In this document: positions 1 to 7,418 of the stretch, in pieces
Numbering within the stretch: the stretch's first letter is position 1
Layout of the letters: each line of letters opens with the position of its first letter
Source: Jeotgalibaca sp. MA1X17-3
GTDB taxonomy: Bacteria > Bacillota > Bacilli > Lactobacillales > Aerococcaceae
Length of the DNA stretch: 64,000 bases
Direction of reading: 5' to 3'
Assembly (NCBI RefSeq): GCF_021513155.1
Contig: NZ_CP090983.1
Span: forward strand, 620,001 to 684,000
Notes under the pieces: model-generated
Databases searched by the model: none
What the model was told of the DNA's origin: nothing
What the model saw: the letters and a program-made list of their open reading frames with translations, nothing else
Made by a program: the position numbers and the translations under genes

Positions 1-12
1 AAAAATTATACT

Positions 13-57
13 AAAAAACGCTCTCCAGTAGAATTTCTAACTGGAGAGCGTTTTTTA
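13..57. terminator. Bidirectional Rho-independent terminator
   Basis: An 11-13 bp stem (ACGCTCTCCAGT with ACTGGAGAGCGT) is flanked by A-run and T-run, so it can work on either strand. On the minus strand it ends the TauE/SafE gene at 71-973; on the plus strand it would end a gene left of the window. Confidence 0.85.
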
Positions 58-70
58 TTCTATTACAAGA

Positions 71-973
71 TCAAGTAGGGTCATTTGCTAAGGTATTGCT
101 TGTGGAAGATTCTTCATGGTGTAATTCCATACTCATGGAATAAACACTGTAGAAAATAACACCTAGGACAATCCATTGTAACATGTTGGTATTCAAGCCG
201 GTTACAAAGAATGCAGCAACTAATACACCAATCACGCCAAACACAGCAGAAAATAGAGTGATTTTACGAGAGTAAGAGTCTAATTTAACAAATTGAATAC
301 TCCCAACGGGAATAGATAAAGTACAAGCACCCATCATAATAGGAAAAGCAACACTAGGATCTAAGCCTAATGCATAAATAGTTGCCATTGTTAATGCATA
401 AGAACCAATTCCAATATTGTTCAATGCGCCATAAATCAATGATAAACCACCTAATAAGGCTAATTTGAATCCGGATAGAGAAGTAGCTTGTCCACCAGCT
501 GGATAGACACCCAGTTTACCAGCTAAAATTAGTCCAGCTGCTATCAGTAATCCTACAATTACAAATTTTTTAATAGTGTTCTTTGGTAGTTTAACAACAA
601 AGCGCGGGCTGATGTAAGAACCGATTGTTTGAGCAACGATTGGAACAACTAAAGTAGCTAGTCCTACTTCAATAGAAGTGAGATAGGCGATCGCCATCAC
701 AAATACAGGAATAACCACAGCAGCATTCAATGTTCCTGGTAATTTCTTATCATTTACCCACTTTGCTTTTGGATATAAAGATGCACCAATAGCAAAGTCA
801 GAAATACCAAAAGTAGAAAGGAAAAAAATCATGAATTGTGAAAAGGCCATTAAAATTGGATTTCCAGGTTCTTTGGCAATACTTGCTTTATGTGCAAACA
901 AATCTTTCACGAATGTAATTAAAAAAGTACTATTAGCTACCACGATGAGAATAAAGATTATTTGTAAAATCAT
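71..973 (-). CDS. TauE/SafE-family membrane permease (copy 1)
   Basis: This 300-residue protein is almost entirely hydrophobic, with about eight to nine membrane segments, and fits the TSUP (TauE/SafE, anion export) family in length and in its paired glycine-rich halves. It is a close paralogue of the protein at 2415-3317: same length and most residues identical, for example GNNIGIGSYALTMATIYA-type stretches and the KLPKNTIKKFVI segment. Family members export sulfite, sulfoacetate or related small anions, but the substrate here is inference only. It is transcribed alone from the promoter at 1240-1268 through a leader of about 260 nt. The ATG at 973 has a GGAGGAG ribosome site. Confidence is high for the family and low for the substrate. 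Confidence 0.85.
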   Translation of the reverse strand: MILQIIFILIVVANSTFLITFVKDLFAHKASIAKEPGNPILMAFSQFMIFFLSTFGISDFAIGASLYPKAKWVNDKKLPGTLNAAVVIPVFVMAIAYLTSIEVGLATLVVPIVAQTIGSYISPRFVVKLPKNTIKKFVIVGLLIAAGLILAGKLGVYPAGGQATSLSGFKLALLGGLSLIYGALNNIGIGSYALTMATIYALGLDPSVAFPIMMGACTLSIPVGSIQFVKLDSYSRKITLFSAVFGVIGVLVAAFFVTGLNTNMLQWIVLGVIFYSVYSMSMELHHEESSTSNTLANDPT

Positions 974-1239
974 ATTTGCTCCTCCAGTATCTTCATTTAT
1001 TTTTTAAAAATCTCTTGATAAAATACACCGATAATCAAATAGTGAATTCAATTATAAGTAGGCCCAGAATAGTGCAGTAGATTTATGTTTTGAATCAACA
1101 CAAATAAGTCTATCTTCAATCTTTGTATACAAAGAAATGAAACCATGTTATTAACAACGGTTTTTTTAATGAATAGACTTTCCAAGAATCATTGAATAGA
1201 TTTAATAAAATATGGTTTGTACTGCCCAAGGGAGTACAT
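974..1239 (-). other. Long untranslated leader of the first TauE/SafE gene
   Basis: No credible gene lies here. Read on the minus strand it would be a 5' leader of about 260 nt. It holds a perfect 14-bp palindrome (CTTTGTATACAAAG, 1121-1134) and a hairpin at 1141-1165 (AACC..TGTT paired with AACA..GGTT). On the plus strand the hairpin is followed by seven T, so it looks like a terminator in that direction although no plus-strand gene precedes it. I recognise no riboswitch class. Confidence 0.4.
1219..1237. promoter_or_regulatory. Palindromic operator at the start site of TauE/SafE copy 1
   Basis: GTACTgCCCaaGGGAGTAC is an imperfect palindrome lying just downstream of the minus-strand -10 box, over the expected transcription start. 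A related CC-N-GG palindrome sits at the same place in the promoter of the TrmB-type regulator (4230-4249), so both may bind that regulator. Confidence 0.5.
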
Positions 1240-1268
1240 AGTATAAAACCTTAAGATTTTAGAGTCAA
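1240..1268 (-). promoter_or_regulatory. Promoter of TauE/SafE copy 1
   Basis: On the minus strand TTGACT (1268-1263) and TATACT (1245-1240) are separated by exactly 17 bp. Spacer and boxes closely match the promoter at 4253-4281 (shared CT-R-AAA after the -35 and GGTTY before the -10). Confidence 0.75.
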
Positions 1269-1329
1269 ACAAAGCGGAAGATAAAGCGCTAATTCTAGCA
1301 GATTCTTAGTGAAAACTAATTTTAAGCAT

Positions 1330-1366
1330 AAAAAAACCCCGACGGAAGTGGAATTCGTCAGGGAAT
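1330..1366 (-). terminator. Terminator of the TrmB-TauE-cyclodeaminase operon
   Basis: On the minus strand CCCTGACG pairs with CGTCGGGG and is followed by seven T. It lies right after the stop of the cyclodeaminase-family gene. Confidence 0.8.
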
Positions 1367-1381
1367 GGTACTGAAATAGAA

Positions 1382-2377
1382 TTAAAATTCTAAAATTGAA
1401 CCAATATTTACTTTTTTTGCAGCTTCATAAATTCGTTGTGCAGTGACAATGTCAAGAACGGCATTACCAGTTGTTTTAAAGAAAGTGATTTCTTCTTCAG
1501 ATTCCCGTCCGGGTGTTTTCCCGTTGATTAGATCTCCAAGCTCACCAGTAATGTCATCGGAGTTGAACAAGCCATTTTCGATTGCTTGAGTAAAGTCACC
1601 ACTTTCAACTAATGCATCTTTCGTGTCACAATAAATTTTGTGAGCATTTTTTAAAATGTTTGCATCAATTTCAGCCATTGCAGGCGTATAAGAGCCAACA
1701 CCGTTAATGTGTGTACCTGGTTTTACCCATGAACCCTCAAAAGTTTTCACTGGAGATGTAGTAACAGAAGTGATTACATCAGATTGGCGAACAGCATCCT
1801 CCAATGAAGGAGCAGCTTCAATAACTGTATTGTATTTTTCACCATAAAGTGAAGTCATTTTATTAGCAAACTCTTTTGCTCGTTCCATATCCAAATCTGA
1901 AACATAGACTTGTTTAATAGGACGAATGGCTAAAACTGCTTCGAGTTGTGTTTCGGCTTGTCCGCCTGTCCCAATTAAGGTAAACACGGAACTGTCTTTT
2001 CGAGCCAGTTCATCGGTTCCAGCACCAGCGACAGCGCCAGTACGTAGTTGAGTAAGATACGTTCCATCCATGATGGAAGAAACTTGTCCGGTTTCTGTAT
2101 CGACTAATACCATTGTTGCAGGTACACTAGTCAATCCTTTTTTGATGTTACCAGGATAAACACTGACAATTTTCACTCCTAAAGCAGAAGCGTCTGCAGC
2201 ATAGCCAGGCATATAAAGGCTCTGACCTTCTTGCTCAGGTATATTTAAATTCGTTCTCAAAGGGATAGTAACCTCTCCTTTGGAATAAAGAGATAGGGCA
2301 TCTTTGTCTGCTTGGATTGCTTCCCGCATGGACAATACTTCTTTCATTTCATGGTCTTTCAATACTAAGATTTGCAT
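1382..2377 (-). CDS. Ornithine cyclodeaminase / mu-crystallin family NAD(P)-dependent enzyme
   Basis: The protein has about 331 residues, normal for the family that includes ornithine cyclodeaminase, L-alanine dehydrogenase (archaeal type) and ketimine reductases. An N-terminal substrate part is followed by a Rossmann segment with the glycine motif GTGGQAETQLEA near residue 135. An upstream in-frame ATG at 2398 exists, but the ribosome site AGGAAGGA lies between it and the ATG at 2377, so I chose 2377. It is the last gene of the minus-strand operon with the TrmB regulator and the second TauE/SafE permease. That context suggests that it makes or consumes a small amino or imino acid whose co-product anion is exported. 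The substrate cannot be told from sequence. Confidence 0.82.
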   Translation of the reverse strand: MQILVLKDHEMKEVLSMREAIQADKDALSLYSKGEVTIPLRTNLNIPEQEGQSLYMPGYAADASALGVKIVSVYPGNIKKGLTSVPATMVLVDTETGQVSSIMDGTYLTQLRTGAVAGAGTDELARKDSSVFTLIGTGGQAETQLEAVLAIRPIKQVYVSDLDMERAKEFANKMTSLYGEKYNTVIEAAPSLEDAVRQSDVITSVTTSPVKTFEGSWVKPGTHINGVGSYTPAMAEIDANILKNAHKIYCDTKDALVESGDFTQAIENGLFNSDDITGELGDLINGKTPGRESEEEITFFKTTGNAVLDIVTAQRIYEAAKKVNIGSILEF

Positions 2378-2414
2378 AAGAACTTCCTTCCTGTTCAATA
2401 ATTTTTTAAAAAGA

Positions 2415-3317
2415 TTAACCGATTGAATCTCTTGCTATATTTTGTTTTGCAATTTTATCGTTACGTAAATCCATTGCCATAGAGTAGACACTATAAAAGA
2501 TAACAGCTAGTACAACCCATTGCAAGACGTTGGTATCTAGACCTTTTACTAAGAATGCAGCTACTAATACACCAATTACACCAAATGTTGCAGAGAAAAG
2601 GGTGATTTTACGAGAGTAAGAATCCAACTTGATGAACTGGATGCTTCCAACTGGAACAGAAAAAGTACAGGCACCCATCATAATAGGGAAAGCAACACCA
2701 GGATTCAAGCCAAACGCATAAATGGTAGCCATTGTTAAAGCGTATGATCCGATACCAATGTTATTCAACGCACCGTAAATCATAGAAAGAACACCTAATA
2801 GAATTAATTTAAAGCCCGTTAAAGAAGTTTCTTGTCCACCAGATGGATACACACCCAATTTACCAGCTAAAATTAAACCTGCAGCAACTAAAAGACCCGT
2901 AATTACGAATTTTTTAATGGTGTTTTTTGGTAATTTTACAACGAAACGTGGACTAACATAGGCACCGATAACTTGTGCAACAATTGGTACAAGTAGGGTA
3001 GCAACCCCAACTTCAATGGAAGAAATGTAAGCCAAAGCCATTGCTGCTACAGGAACTACACAAGCTGCATTCAAGGTACCAGGTAATTTTTTATCTCCAA
3101 CCCATTTTGCTTTCGGGTATAGGGAAGCACCAATTGCAAAGTCAGAAATACCGAAAGTAGATAAAAAATAAATAAAGAATTGTGAAAAGGCCATTGCGAT
3201 TGGATTTCCAGGCTCTTTTGCTAAACTTTCCTTATTTTTAACTAAATCTTTCACAAGCTGCATTACAAAAGTACCATTTACGAGAACAATTAATATAAGA
3301 ATAACAGTTAATAACAT
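2415..3317 (-). CDS. TauE/SafE-family membrane permease (copy 2)
   Basis: This 300-residue multi-spanning membrane protein is a close paralogue of the one at 71-973; the two proteins are the same length and align without obvious gaps. It belongs to the TSUP anion exporter family. It lies between the TrmB regulator (43 bp upstream) and the cyclodeaminase-family gene (37 bp downstream) in one transcription unit. A GGAGGAAAA ribosome site precedes its ATG. Known relatives export sulfite or organosulfonates in taurine and sulfoacetate breakdown; here the transported anion is unknown. Confidence 0.85.
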   Translation of the reverse strand: MLLTVILILIVLVNGTFVMQLVKDLVKNKESLAKEPGNPIAMAFSQFFIYFLSTFGISDFAIGASLYPKAKWVGDKKLPGTLNAACVVPVAAMALAYISSIEVGVATLLVPIVAQVIGAYVSPRFVVKLPKNTIKKFVITGLLVAAGLILAGKLGVYPSGGQETSLTGFKLILLGVLSMIYGALNNIGIGSYALTMATIYAFGLNPGVAFPIMMGACTFSVPVGSIQFIKLDSYSRKITLFSATFGVIGVLVAAFLVKGLDTNVLQWVVLAVIFYSVYSMAMDLRNDKIAKQNIARDSIG

Positions 3318-3360
3318 TTTTTTTCCTCCATTATATAGGTATATGTTTTATTTTTTAATT

Positions 3361-4167
3361 TTAAAATGAAAAAATATCTCGGAGACCTTCCATATCCTCA
3401 CCATAGCGCGCTTTGATCTGTTCCGGAAATTCATCAATTAAGCGTAAGCAATAGGCATCATGAATGACATATTCACTAGCAAAGAAAGCGAGCATTGGAT
3501 TTTTGGTATGGATGGCTTTAGCAATTCCTTTAAAAGGAAGGGTACAGTATAAAATATCTTCTTTATCAGCAACTACAGTAATCCATCTATGACCAATTTC
3601 ATCTAGTTTATCTTGCTCAAAACCATGTGGATAAAAATGAGTGAGGGTTGTATCGTAACGAGCTTCTGAATCATATAAAACGACCACAACATTTTCAATT
3701 TCATTTTGTTTTTTATTTATAAGTGCAACTAATTCATCATCTAACTCATCGATCCATATTTGAATCAACAGATTGGATGTAGCTTCTTCGATTTGTAGGA
3801 TAGCTTTAGCGCGAATGCTGTTCCATTCTTCCAATTCCCAAATGGTTTGATTTTCTTCTTTTTTAACAAGTTGTGCACTTTCTTCATGAAAAATAGTCAT
3901 TGTATCTTGAAAACTTCCAGTCAATAGACTAGATAATTGATCAGTCGAAATAGCTTGGTAAAGAATGGTGTTGTCAGAGGTACTTTGTTCAACAATCCCT
4001 CTAGACACTAAATTTTCTAAAAGGTTATAGATTTTGGATCGAGCAACACCAGATACTTTGCTCAGCTCATAACCAGTACAGCTTCCATGTTGAAGTAAGG
4101 AAATATATATCTTTGCTTCTGATTCTGTAAATTTAAAATCTTTTAAAACATTAATTAGATTGATCAT
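3361..4167 (-). CDS. TrmB-family transcriptional regulator
   Basis: This 268-residue protein has an N-terminal winged helix-turn-helix at about residues 10-75 (ESEAKIYISLLQHGSCTGYELSKV then RSKIYNLLENLV) typical of TrmB regulators, with a C-terminal effector-binding part of about 170 residues. TrmB proteins in bacteria often control a neighbouring transport or catabolic operon. It is the first gene of a minus-strand operon with TauE/SafE copy 2 and the cyclodeaminase-family enzyme. Two palindromes lie in its own promoter and leader (4230-4249 and 4191-4208), which suggests self-regulation. The ligand is unknown. Confidence 0.85.
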   Translation of the reverse strand: MINLINVLKDFKFTESEAKIYISLLQHGSCTGYELSKVSGVARSKIYNLLENLVSRGIVEQSTSDNTILYQAISTDQLSSLLTGSFQDTMTIFHEESAQLVKKEENQTIWELEEWNSIRAKAILQIEEATSNLLIQIWIDELDDELVALINKKQNEIENVVVVLYDSEARYDTTLTHFYPHGFEQDKLDEIGHRWITVVADKEDILYCTLPFKGIAKAIHTKNPMLAFFASEYVIHDAYCLRLIDEFPEQIKARYGEDMEGLRDIFSF

Positions 4168-4190
4168 AGGAACGTCCTTTCATGAAGCGG

Positions 4191-4208
4191 TTTCCAGGGC
4201 CCTGGAAA
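4191..4208. repeat. Perfect 18-bp palindrome in the leader of the TrmB gene
   Basis: TTTCCAGGGCCCTGGAAA is a complete palindrome, 24 bp upstream of the TrmB-type start codon and downstream of the predicted transcription start. Its G/C-rich core is unusual for this A/T-rich sequence. It could be an operator or an mRNA hairpin next to the ribosome site. Confidence 0.55.
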
Positions 4209-4229
4209 TAATTAGCTTCGGAATATCGT

Positions 4230-4249
4230 AGTTGCTACCCTTGGTAACT
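4230..4249. promoter_or_regulatory. Palindromic operator at the TrmB-operon start site
   Basis: AGTTgcTACCcttGGTAACT is an imperfect palindrome placed directly after the minus-strand -10 box. It has the same position and CC-N-GG core as the site at 1219-1237. Confidence 0.5.
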
Positions 4250-4252
4250 CCT

Positions 4253-4281
4253 AGTATAGAACCATGTTCTTTCAGAGTCAA
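4253..4281 (-). promoter_or_regulatory. Promoter of the TrmB-TauE-cyclodeaminase operon
   Basis: On the minus strand TTGACT (4281-4276) and TATACT (4258-4253) have a 17-bp spacer. The module is nearly a copy of the promoter at 1240-1268. Confidence 0.75.
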
Positions 4282-4438
4282 TAGAAATGTGAAATAAAAC
4301 ACAAGTTTAATTAAAATCTCACGAAAAACTAATCTTTCATCAGTGGAATAGAGTATAGAAAAGGGTGCTGTATTGCAAATCGTCTTTTTTTGCCTTATAT
4401 TTGAAAAAGAATAGCCAAGTAAGAATGGAGAAAAAAAG

Positions 4439-5212
4439 ATGACTCAACCTTATGGAACCGTACTAATAAAAGCATCAAAAATTTTAGATTTTCTATCAAC
4501 AGAGCGTTCTCCTCAACCTCTTCATATGATTGCTAAAGAAACGGAAATGACTAATTCAACAACTTCCAAAATATTAATGACCTTAGAAATGATTGGTTAT
4601 GTGGAAAAAGATTCAGAACAAAAGACCTATCAGTTAGGAAATGGCTTAGTTAAATACGCTAGTCAATACCTATCTGATTTAGATATTTCTAAAATTGCCT
4701 ATCCTTACTTAAAAAAGTTACATGCCTCTTTAGATGAGACAGTCCATCTTTCCATACGTAAAGCAGATGAAATTATGTATATCAATAAAATAGAATCACT
4801 TCGCCCAATTGTTGTAACAACTTCTCGTATTGGTTTTACGAAACCGATGTATGCGTCAGCGATGGGGAAAGCGATCTTGGCAGAGGAAAAAGAAGAAGAA
4901 GTAGATCGTTACTTAGAACGAACAGAATTAAAGGCTTATACTCCCCATACCATAACTAGTAGAGAAGTATTAAAAGAGGAACTGAAAATGGTTCGTGAAA
5001 AAGGATATGCATTTGATAATAGTGAAGAACAAATTGAAGTGTTTTGTATTGCCGCAAGTTTGTCTTGGGAAGATAATATCTATGGGGCATTTAGTGTTAG
5101 CATGCCAGCTTATCGACGTACAGCCGAATTAGAAGAAAAAGTAATTCATGCCATTATGGAAGTTAAATCTGAAATACTAAAAGAATTAGCCCAACTTCAC
5201 TTCTATTTATAA
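4439..5212 (+). CDS. IclR-family transcriptional regulator (next to kdgK)
   Basis: This 257-residue protein shows the IclR plan: an N-terminal winged helix (residues about 8-70, with TNSTTSKILMTLEMIGYV as recognition part) and a C-terminal effector domain (about 80-250) with the SAMGKAILA segment seen in IclR/KdgR proteins. It lies 160 bp upstream of the ketodeoxygluconate kinase on the same strand, so a KdgR-like role sensing a hexuronate breakdown product is likely but inferred. It is distinct from the second IclR gene at 42855-43625. Confidence 0.85.
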   Translation: MTQPYGTVLIKASKILDFLSTERSPQPLHMIAKETEMTNSTTSKILMTLEMIGYVEKDSEQKTYQLGNGLVKYASQYLSDLDISKIAYPYLKKLHASLDETVHLSIRKADEIMYINKIESLRPIVVTTSRIGFTKPMYASAMGKAILAEEKEEEVDRYLERTELKAYTPHTITSREVLKEELKMVREKGYAFDNSEEQIEVFCIAASLSWEDNIYGAFSVSMPAYRRTAELEEKVIHAIMEVKSEILKELAQLHFYL

Positions 5213-5251
5213 AAGGAAAGACTACTATTTGATAGGATTGTCGAATGTGGG

Positions 5252-5280
5252 TTGTTCAGACTGGATTAATGATTTATAAT
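5252..5280 (+). promoter_or_regulatory. Probable promoter of kdgK
   Basis: TTGTTC (5252-5257) and TATAAT (5275-5280) are 17 bp apart, about 90 bp before the kinase start. A short inverted repeat GAAA-N6-TTTC (5281-5294) lies directly behind the -10 box and may be an operator for the IclR protein. Confidence 0.55.
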
Positions 5281-5372
5281 GAAAGAGACATTTCCTATAT
5301 GAATAATTGTTTTCCTATTTAGAAAGTATGTGTAAGGTATTTTAAAAAAATAATAGAAAAAGAGGGAATCAT

Positions 5373-6380
5373 ATGAATCAAACAATTTTATGCGTAGGCG
5401 AAACATTAGCGAGATTATCTACTCAAGTAGGTGTCCATTTTTTTGATACAACGGGTTTGCAATTACATTATGGTGGAGCAGAGGCGAACGTAGCCATTAA
5501 CTTGAGTAGCTTGAATCATCCGTCCGTTTATTTTACGAAAGTCCCAGACAATCAGTTAGCTAAAGCAGCCATTAAACATGTTCAAAAATATGGTGTAGAT
5601 GTAAGCCCTGTTATATATGGTGGCGAACGTTTAGGAACTTATTACGTAGAACCAGGTGCTGGAGGCCGTCCAACAACCGTTATCTATGATCGCGCTCATT
5701 CTTCTATATCACAAATGAAAAAAGAAGAAATCAATATTGATGAACTGCTAGAAGGAAAACATTTACTCCATATTACAGGAATTACGGCTGCTTTATCAGA
5801 AGATTCTAGAGAAATGACTTACGAATTAATGAAGGAAGCAAAAAATCGTGGAATAAAAGTAAACTTTGATATGAACTATCGTGCGAAGTTGTGGAGTGTC
5901 GAAGAAGCAGGTGTGTTCTTGAAGAGTGTTTTACCATATGTAGATTATCTTTCTGCTGGTAAATTAGATGCAATTAACTTTTTGGGAATAAAAGAAGCTG
6001 GTGCAGATGTTTCGGATGAACTTGCTTATTATTATGATGCCATTCATCACTTGTATCCAAATGTTGAAATCATGTATTCCACCATTCGTGATGTTATTTC
6101 TGCAACTCACAATACATTGCAAGGAACATTCTGGAAAGATGGAAAAACAACGTATTCGAAAGTACATGATATGGACTTTATTATTGACCGTATTGGAGGC
6201 GGAGATGCTTTTGCATCGGGTGTCCTGCATGGTATTTTAGAAGAAAAAGATCCTCAGTATATTATTGAATTTGCAACAGCATTTTCAGCATTGAAACATA
6301 CGATTTCTGGAGATGCATCTCCCTTTACTATTGGAGAAACAGAACGCATCATGAGTAGCGATGCACGAGTAGACAGATAA
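5373..6380 (+). CDS. kdgK: 2-dehydro-3-deoxygluconokinase (PfkB family)
   Basis: The 335-residue product has the ribokinase/PfkB fold. The N-terminal GGAEANVAINLSSL segment is typical of KDG kinases, and the C-terminal GGGDAFASG motif (residues 275-283) carries the catalytic base Asp278. The enzyme phosphorylates 2-keto-3-deoxygluconate with ATP, giving the KDPG that the eda product at 43741 cleaves. It stands apart from the uxaC-uxuA-uxuB-eda locus by 38 kb and has its own IclR regulator. The length is normal. Among PfkB sugar kinases, fructokinase is the main alternative, but the N-terminal pattern fits KdgK better. Confidence 0.88.
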   Translation: MNQTILCVGETLARLSTQVGVHFFDTTGLQLHYGGAEANVAINLSSLNHPSVYFTKVPDNQLAKAAIKHVQKYGVDVSPVIYGGERLGTYYVEPGAGGRPTTVIYDRAHSSISQMKKEEINIDELLEGKHLLHITGITAALSEDSREMTYELMKEAKNRGIKVNFDMNYRAKLWSVEEAGVFLKSVLPYVDYLSAGKLDAINFLGIKEAGADVSDELAYYYDAIHHLYPNVEIMYSTIRDVISATHNTLQGTFWKDGKTTYSKVHDMDFIIDRIGGGDAFASGVLHGILEEKDPQYIIEFATAFSALKHTISGDASPFTIGETERIMSSDARVDR

Positions 6381-6385
6381 AAAAA

Positions 6386-6428
6386 GAGCAGTTGTATCCC
6401 CGAAAAAGGGAATACAGCTGCTTTTGAT
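6386..6428. terminator. Bidirectional terminator between kdgK and the LysR gene
   Basis: AGCAGTTGTATCCC pairs with GGGAATACAGCTGCT around a short loop, with an A-run before and T-run after. It serves kdgK (plus) and the LysR gene (minus). Confidence 0.8.
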
Positions 6429-6429
6429 T

Positions 6430-7299
6430 TTAATAAAAGTGAGTAAACTCTTTAATTTTATCTACCTCACGATTTTTCTTTAAATAAATCATATGAAATG
6501 GATGTAAGATGGTTAGGTCGCTAACAGAAATTTCTTTAAGGAACCCTTTTTCTAGTTCATCTTCCACACATAGGCGGTATAGAAAAGAAATCCCTTTGTT
6601 TTCAGAAACTAATTGTTTGATTGCACCTATATTTCCAATCACTGTAGTGTGAGAGAAGCTACTTAAACTAACTCCTTTGGAATGCAAGAGATTTTCAAAG
6701 ATGAGACGAGTTCCAGATCCTTGCTCCCGAATCAAAACCCGATTAGAAAATAAATCCCAAATACTTCGCTTTTCTTTCCATAAGTCATTTTCAGGAGCGC
6801 AAACGGCAATGAATTTTTCATCAGAAACTTGTTGGAAACCTAATTTGTTTTGATTAAAGTCTCCCTCAATGAAAGCAAAATCCAATGTACCATATTCAAC
6901 ACGTTCAATTAATGTCTTTGTATTTTCTACTACCATATCAATTTGATTGGATGGAAAAGCCTCTATGTATTTATTAATAACGGATGGCATCAAATATTCT
7001 CCAATCGTAAGAGTAGCACCAAATGTTAAGCTTACTGAATCTTCTGCTTGATGTAAGTGTCGTTGAATTTGTTGAATGTCTTGGTTTAGTAATAGTAATT
7101 GATTTTCTAGATAAGAGCCTTTTTCAGTTAAGTAAAGTTGTTTGCCTTGATACTGAAAAAGAGTGATTCCTAATTCTTGTTGAAGTTGTTTGATTTGTTG
7201 AGTAACTGCTGGTTGGGTAATTTTTAATTTTTGAGCAGTGCGTGTATAACTTCGTTCGGTTGCGAGTGTTAAAAAAGTTTGGTATCGATAATCAAGCAT
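6430..7299 (-). CDS. LysR-family regulator, divergent to YeiH-like transporter
   Basis: This 289-residue LysR protein has an N-terminal helix-turn-helix (residues about 1-60, YTRTAQKLKITQPAVTQQIK) and a type-2 periplasmic-binding-like effector domain. It is transcribed away from the YeiH-type gene at 7419. LysR proteins paired with YeiH (such as CysL/YeiE-like regulators) respond to sulfur anions such as sulfite. The 24-bp inverted repeat at 7328-7351 in the shared region is a probable binding site. The ligand is inferred from the neighbour only. Confidence 0.85.
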   Translation of the reverse strand: MLDYRYQTFLTLATERSYTRTAQKLKITQPAVTQQIKQLQQELGITLFQYQGKQLYLTEKGSYLENQLLLLNQDIQQIQRHLHQAEDSVSLTFGATLTIGEYLMPSVINKYIEAFPSNQIDMVVENTKTLIERVEYGTLDFAFIEGDFNQNKLGFQQVSDEKFIAVCAPENDLWKEKRSIWDLFSNRVLIREQGSGTRLIFENLLHSKGVSLSSFSHTTVIGNIGAIKQLVSENKGISFLYRLCVEDELEKGFLKEISVSDLTILHPFHMIYLKKNREVDKIKEFTHFY

Positions 7300-7327
7300 A
7301 AGAAATCCCTTCTTCTATTCATTCATT

Positions 7328-7351
7328 TAATAGTTCCATAATAAACTATTA
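7328..7351. promoter_or_regulatory. LysR operator in the divergent region
   Basis: Perfect 8-bp arms TAATAGTT and AACTATTA are separated by 8 bp. The site contains the T-N11-A pattern typical of LysR boxes and lies midway between the LysR gene and the YeiH-type gene it probably controls. Confidence 0.65.
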
Positions 7352-7418
7352 TTTTCTTTTATACTAATTTTTTTGTACAATATGACAAGGAGATTGTTAA
7401 GTAGGGAGATAAGATCAT

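Noticed and set aside
1141..1167. Terminator for an unseen plus-strand gene
   Set aside because: The hairpin plus T-run looks right, but there is no plus-strand frame or promoter upstream; I kept it only as part of the TauE leader.
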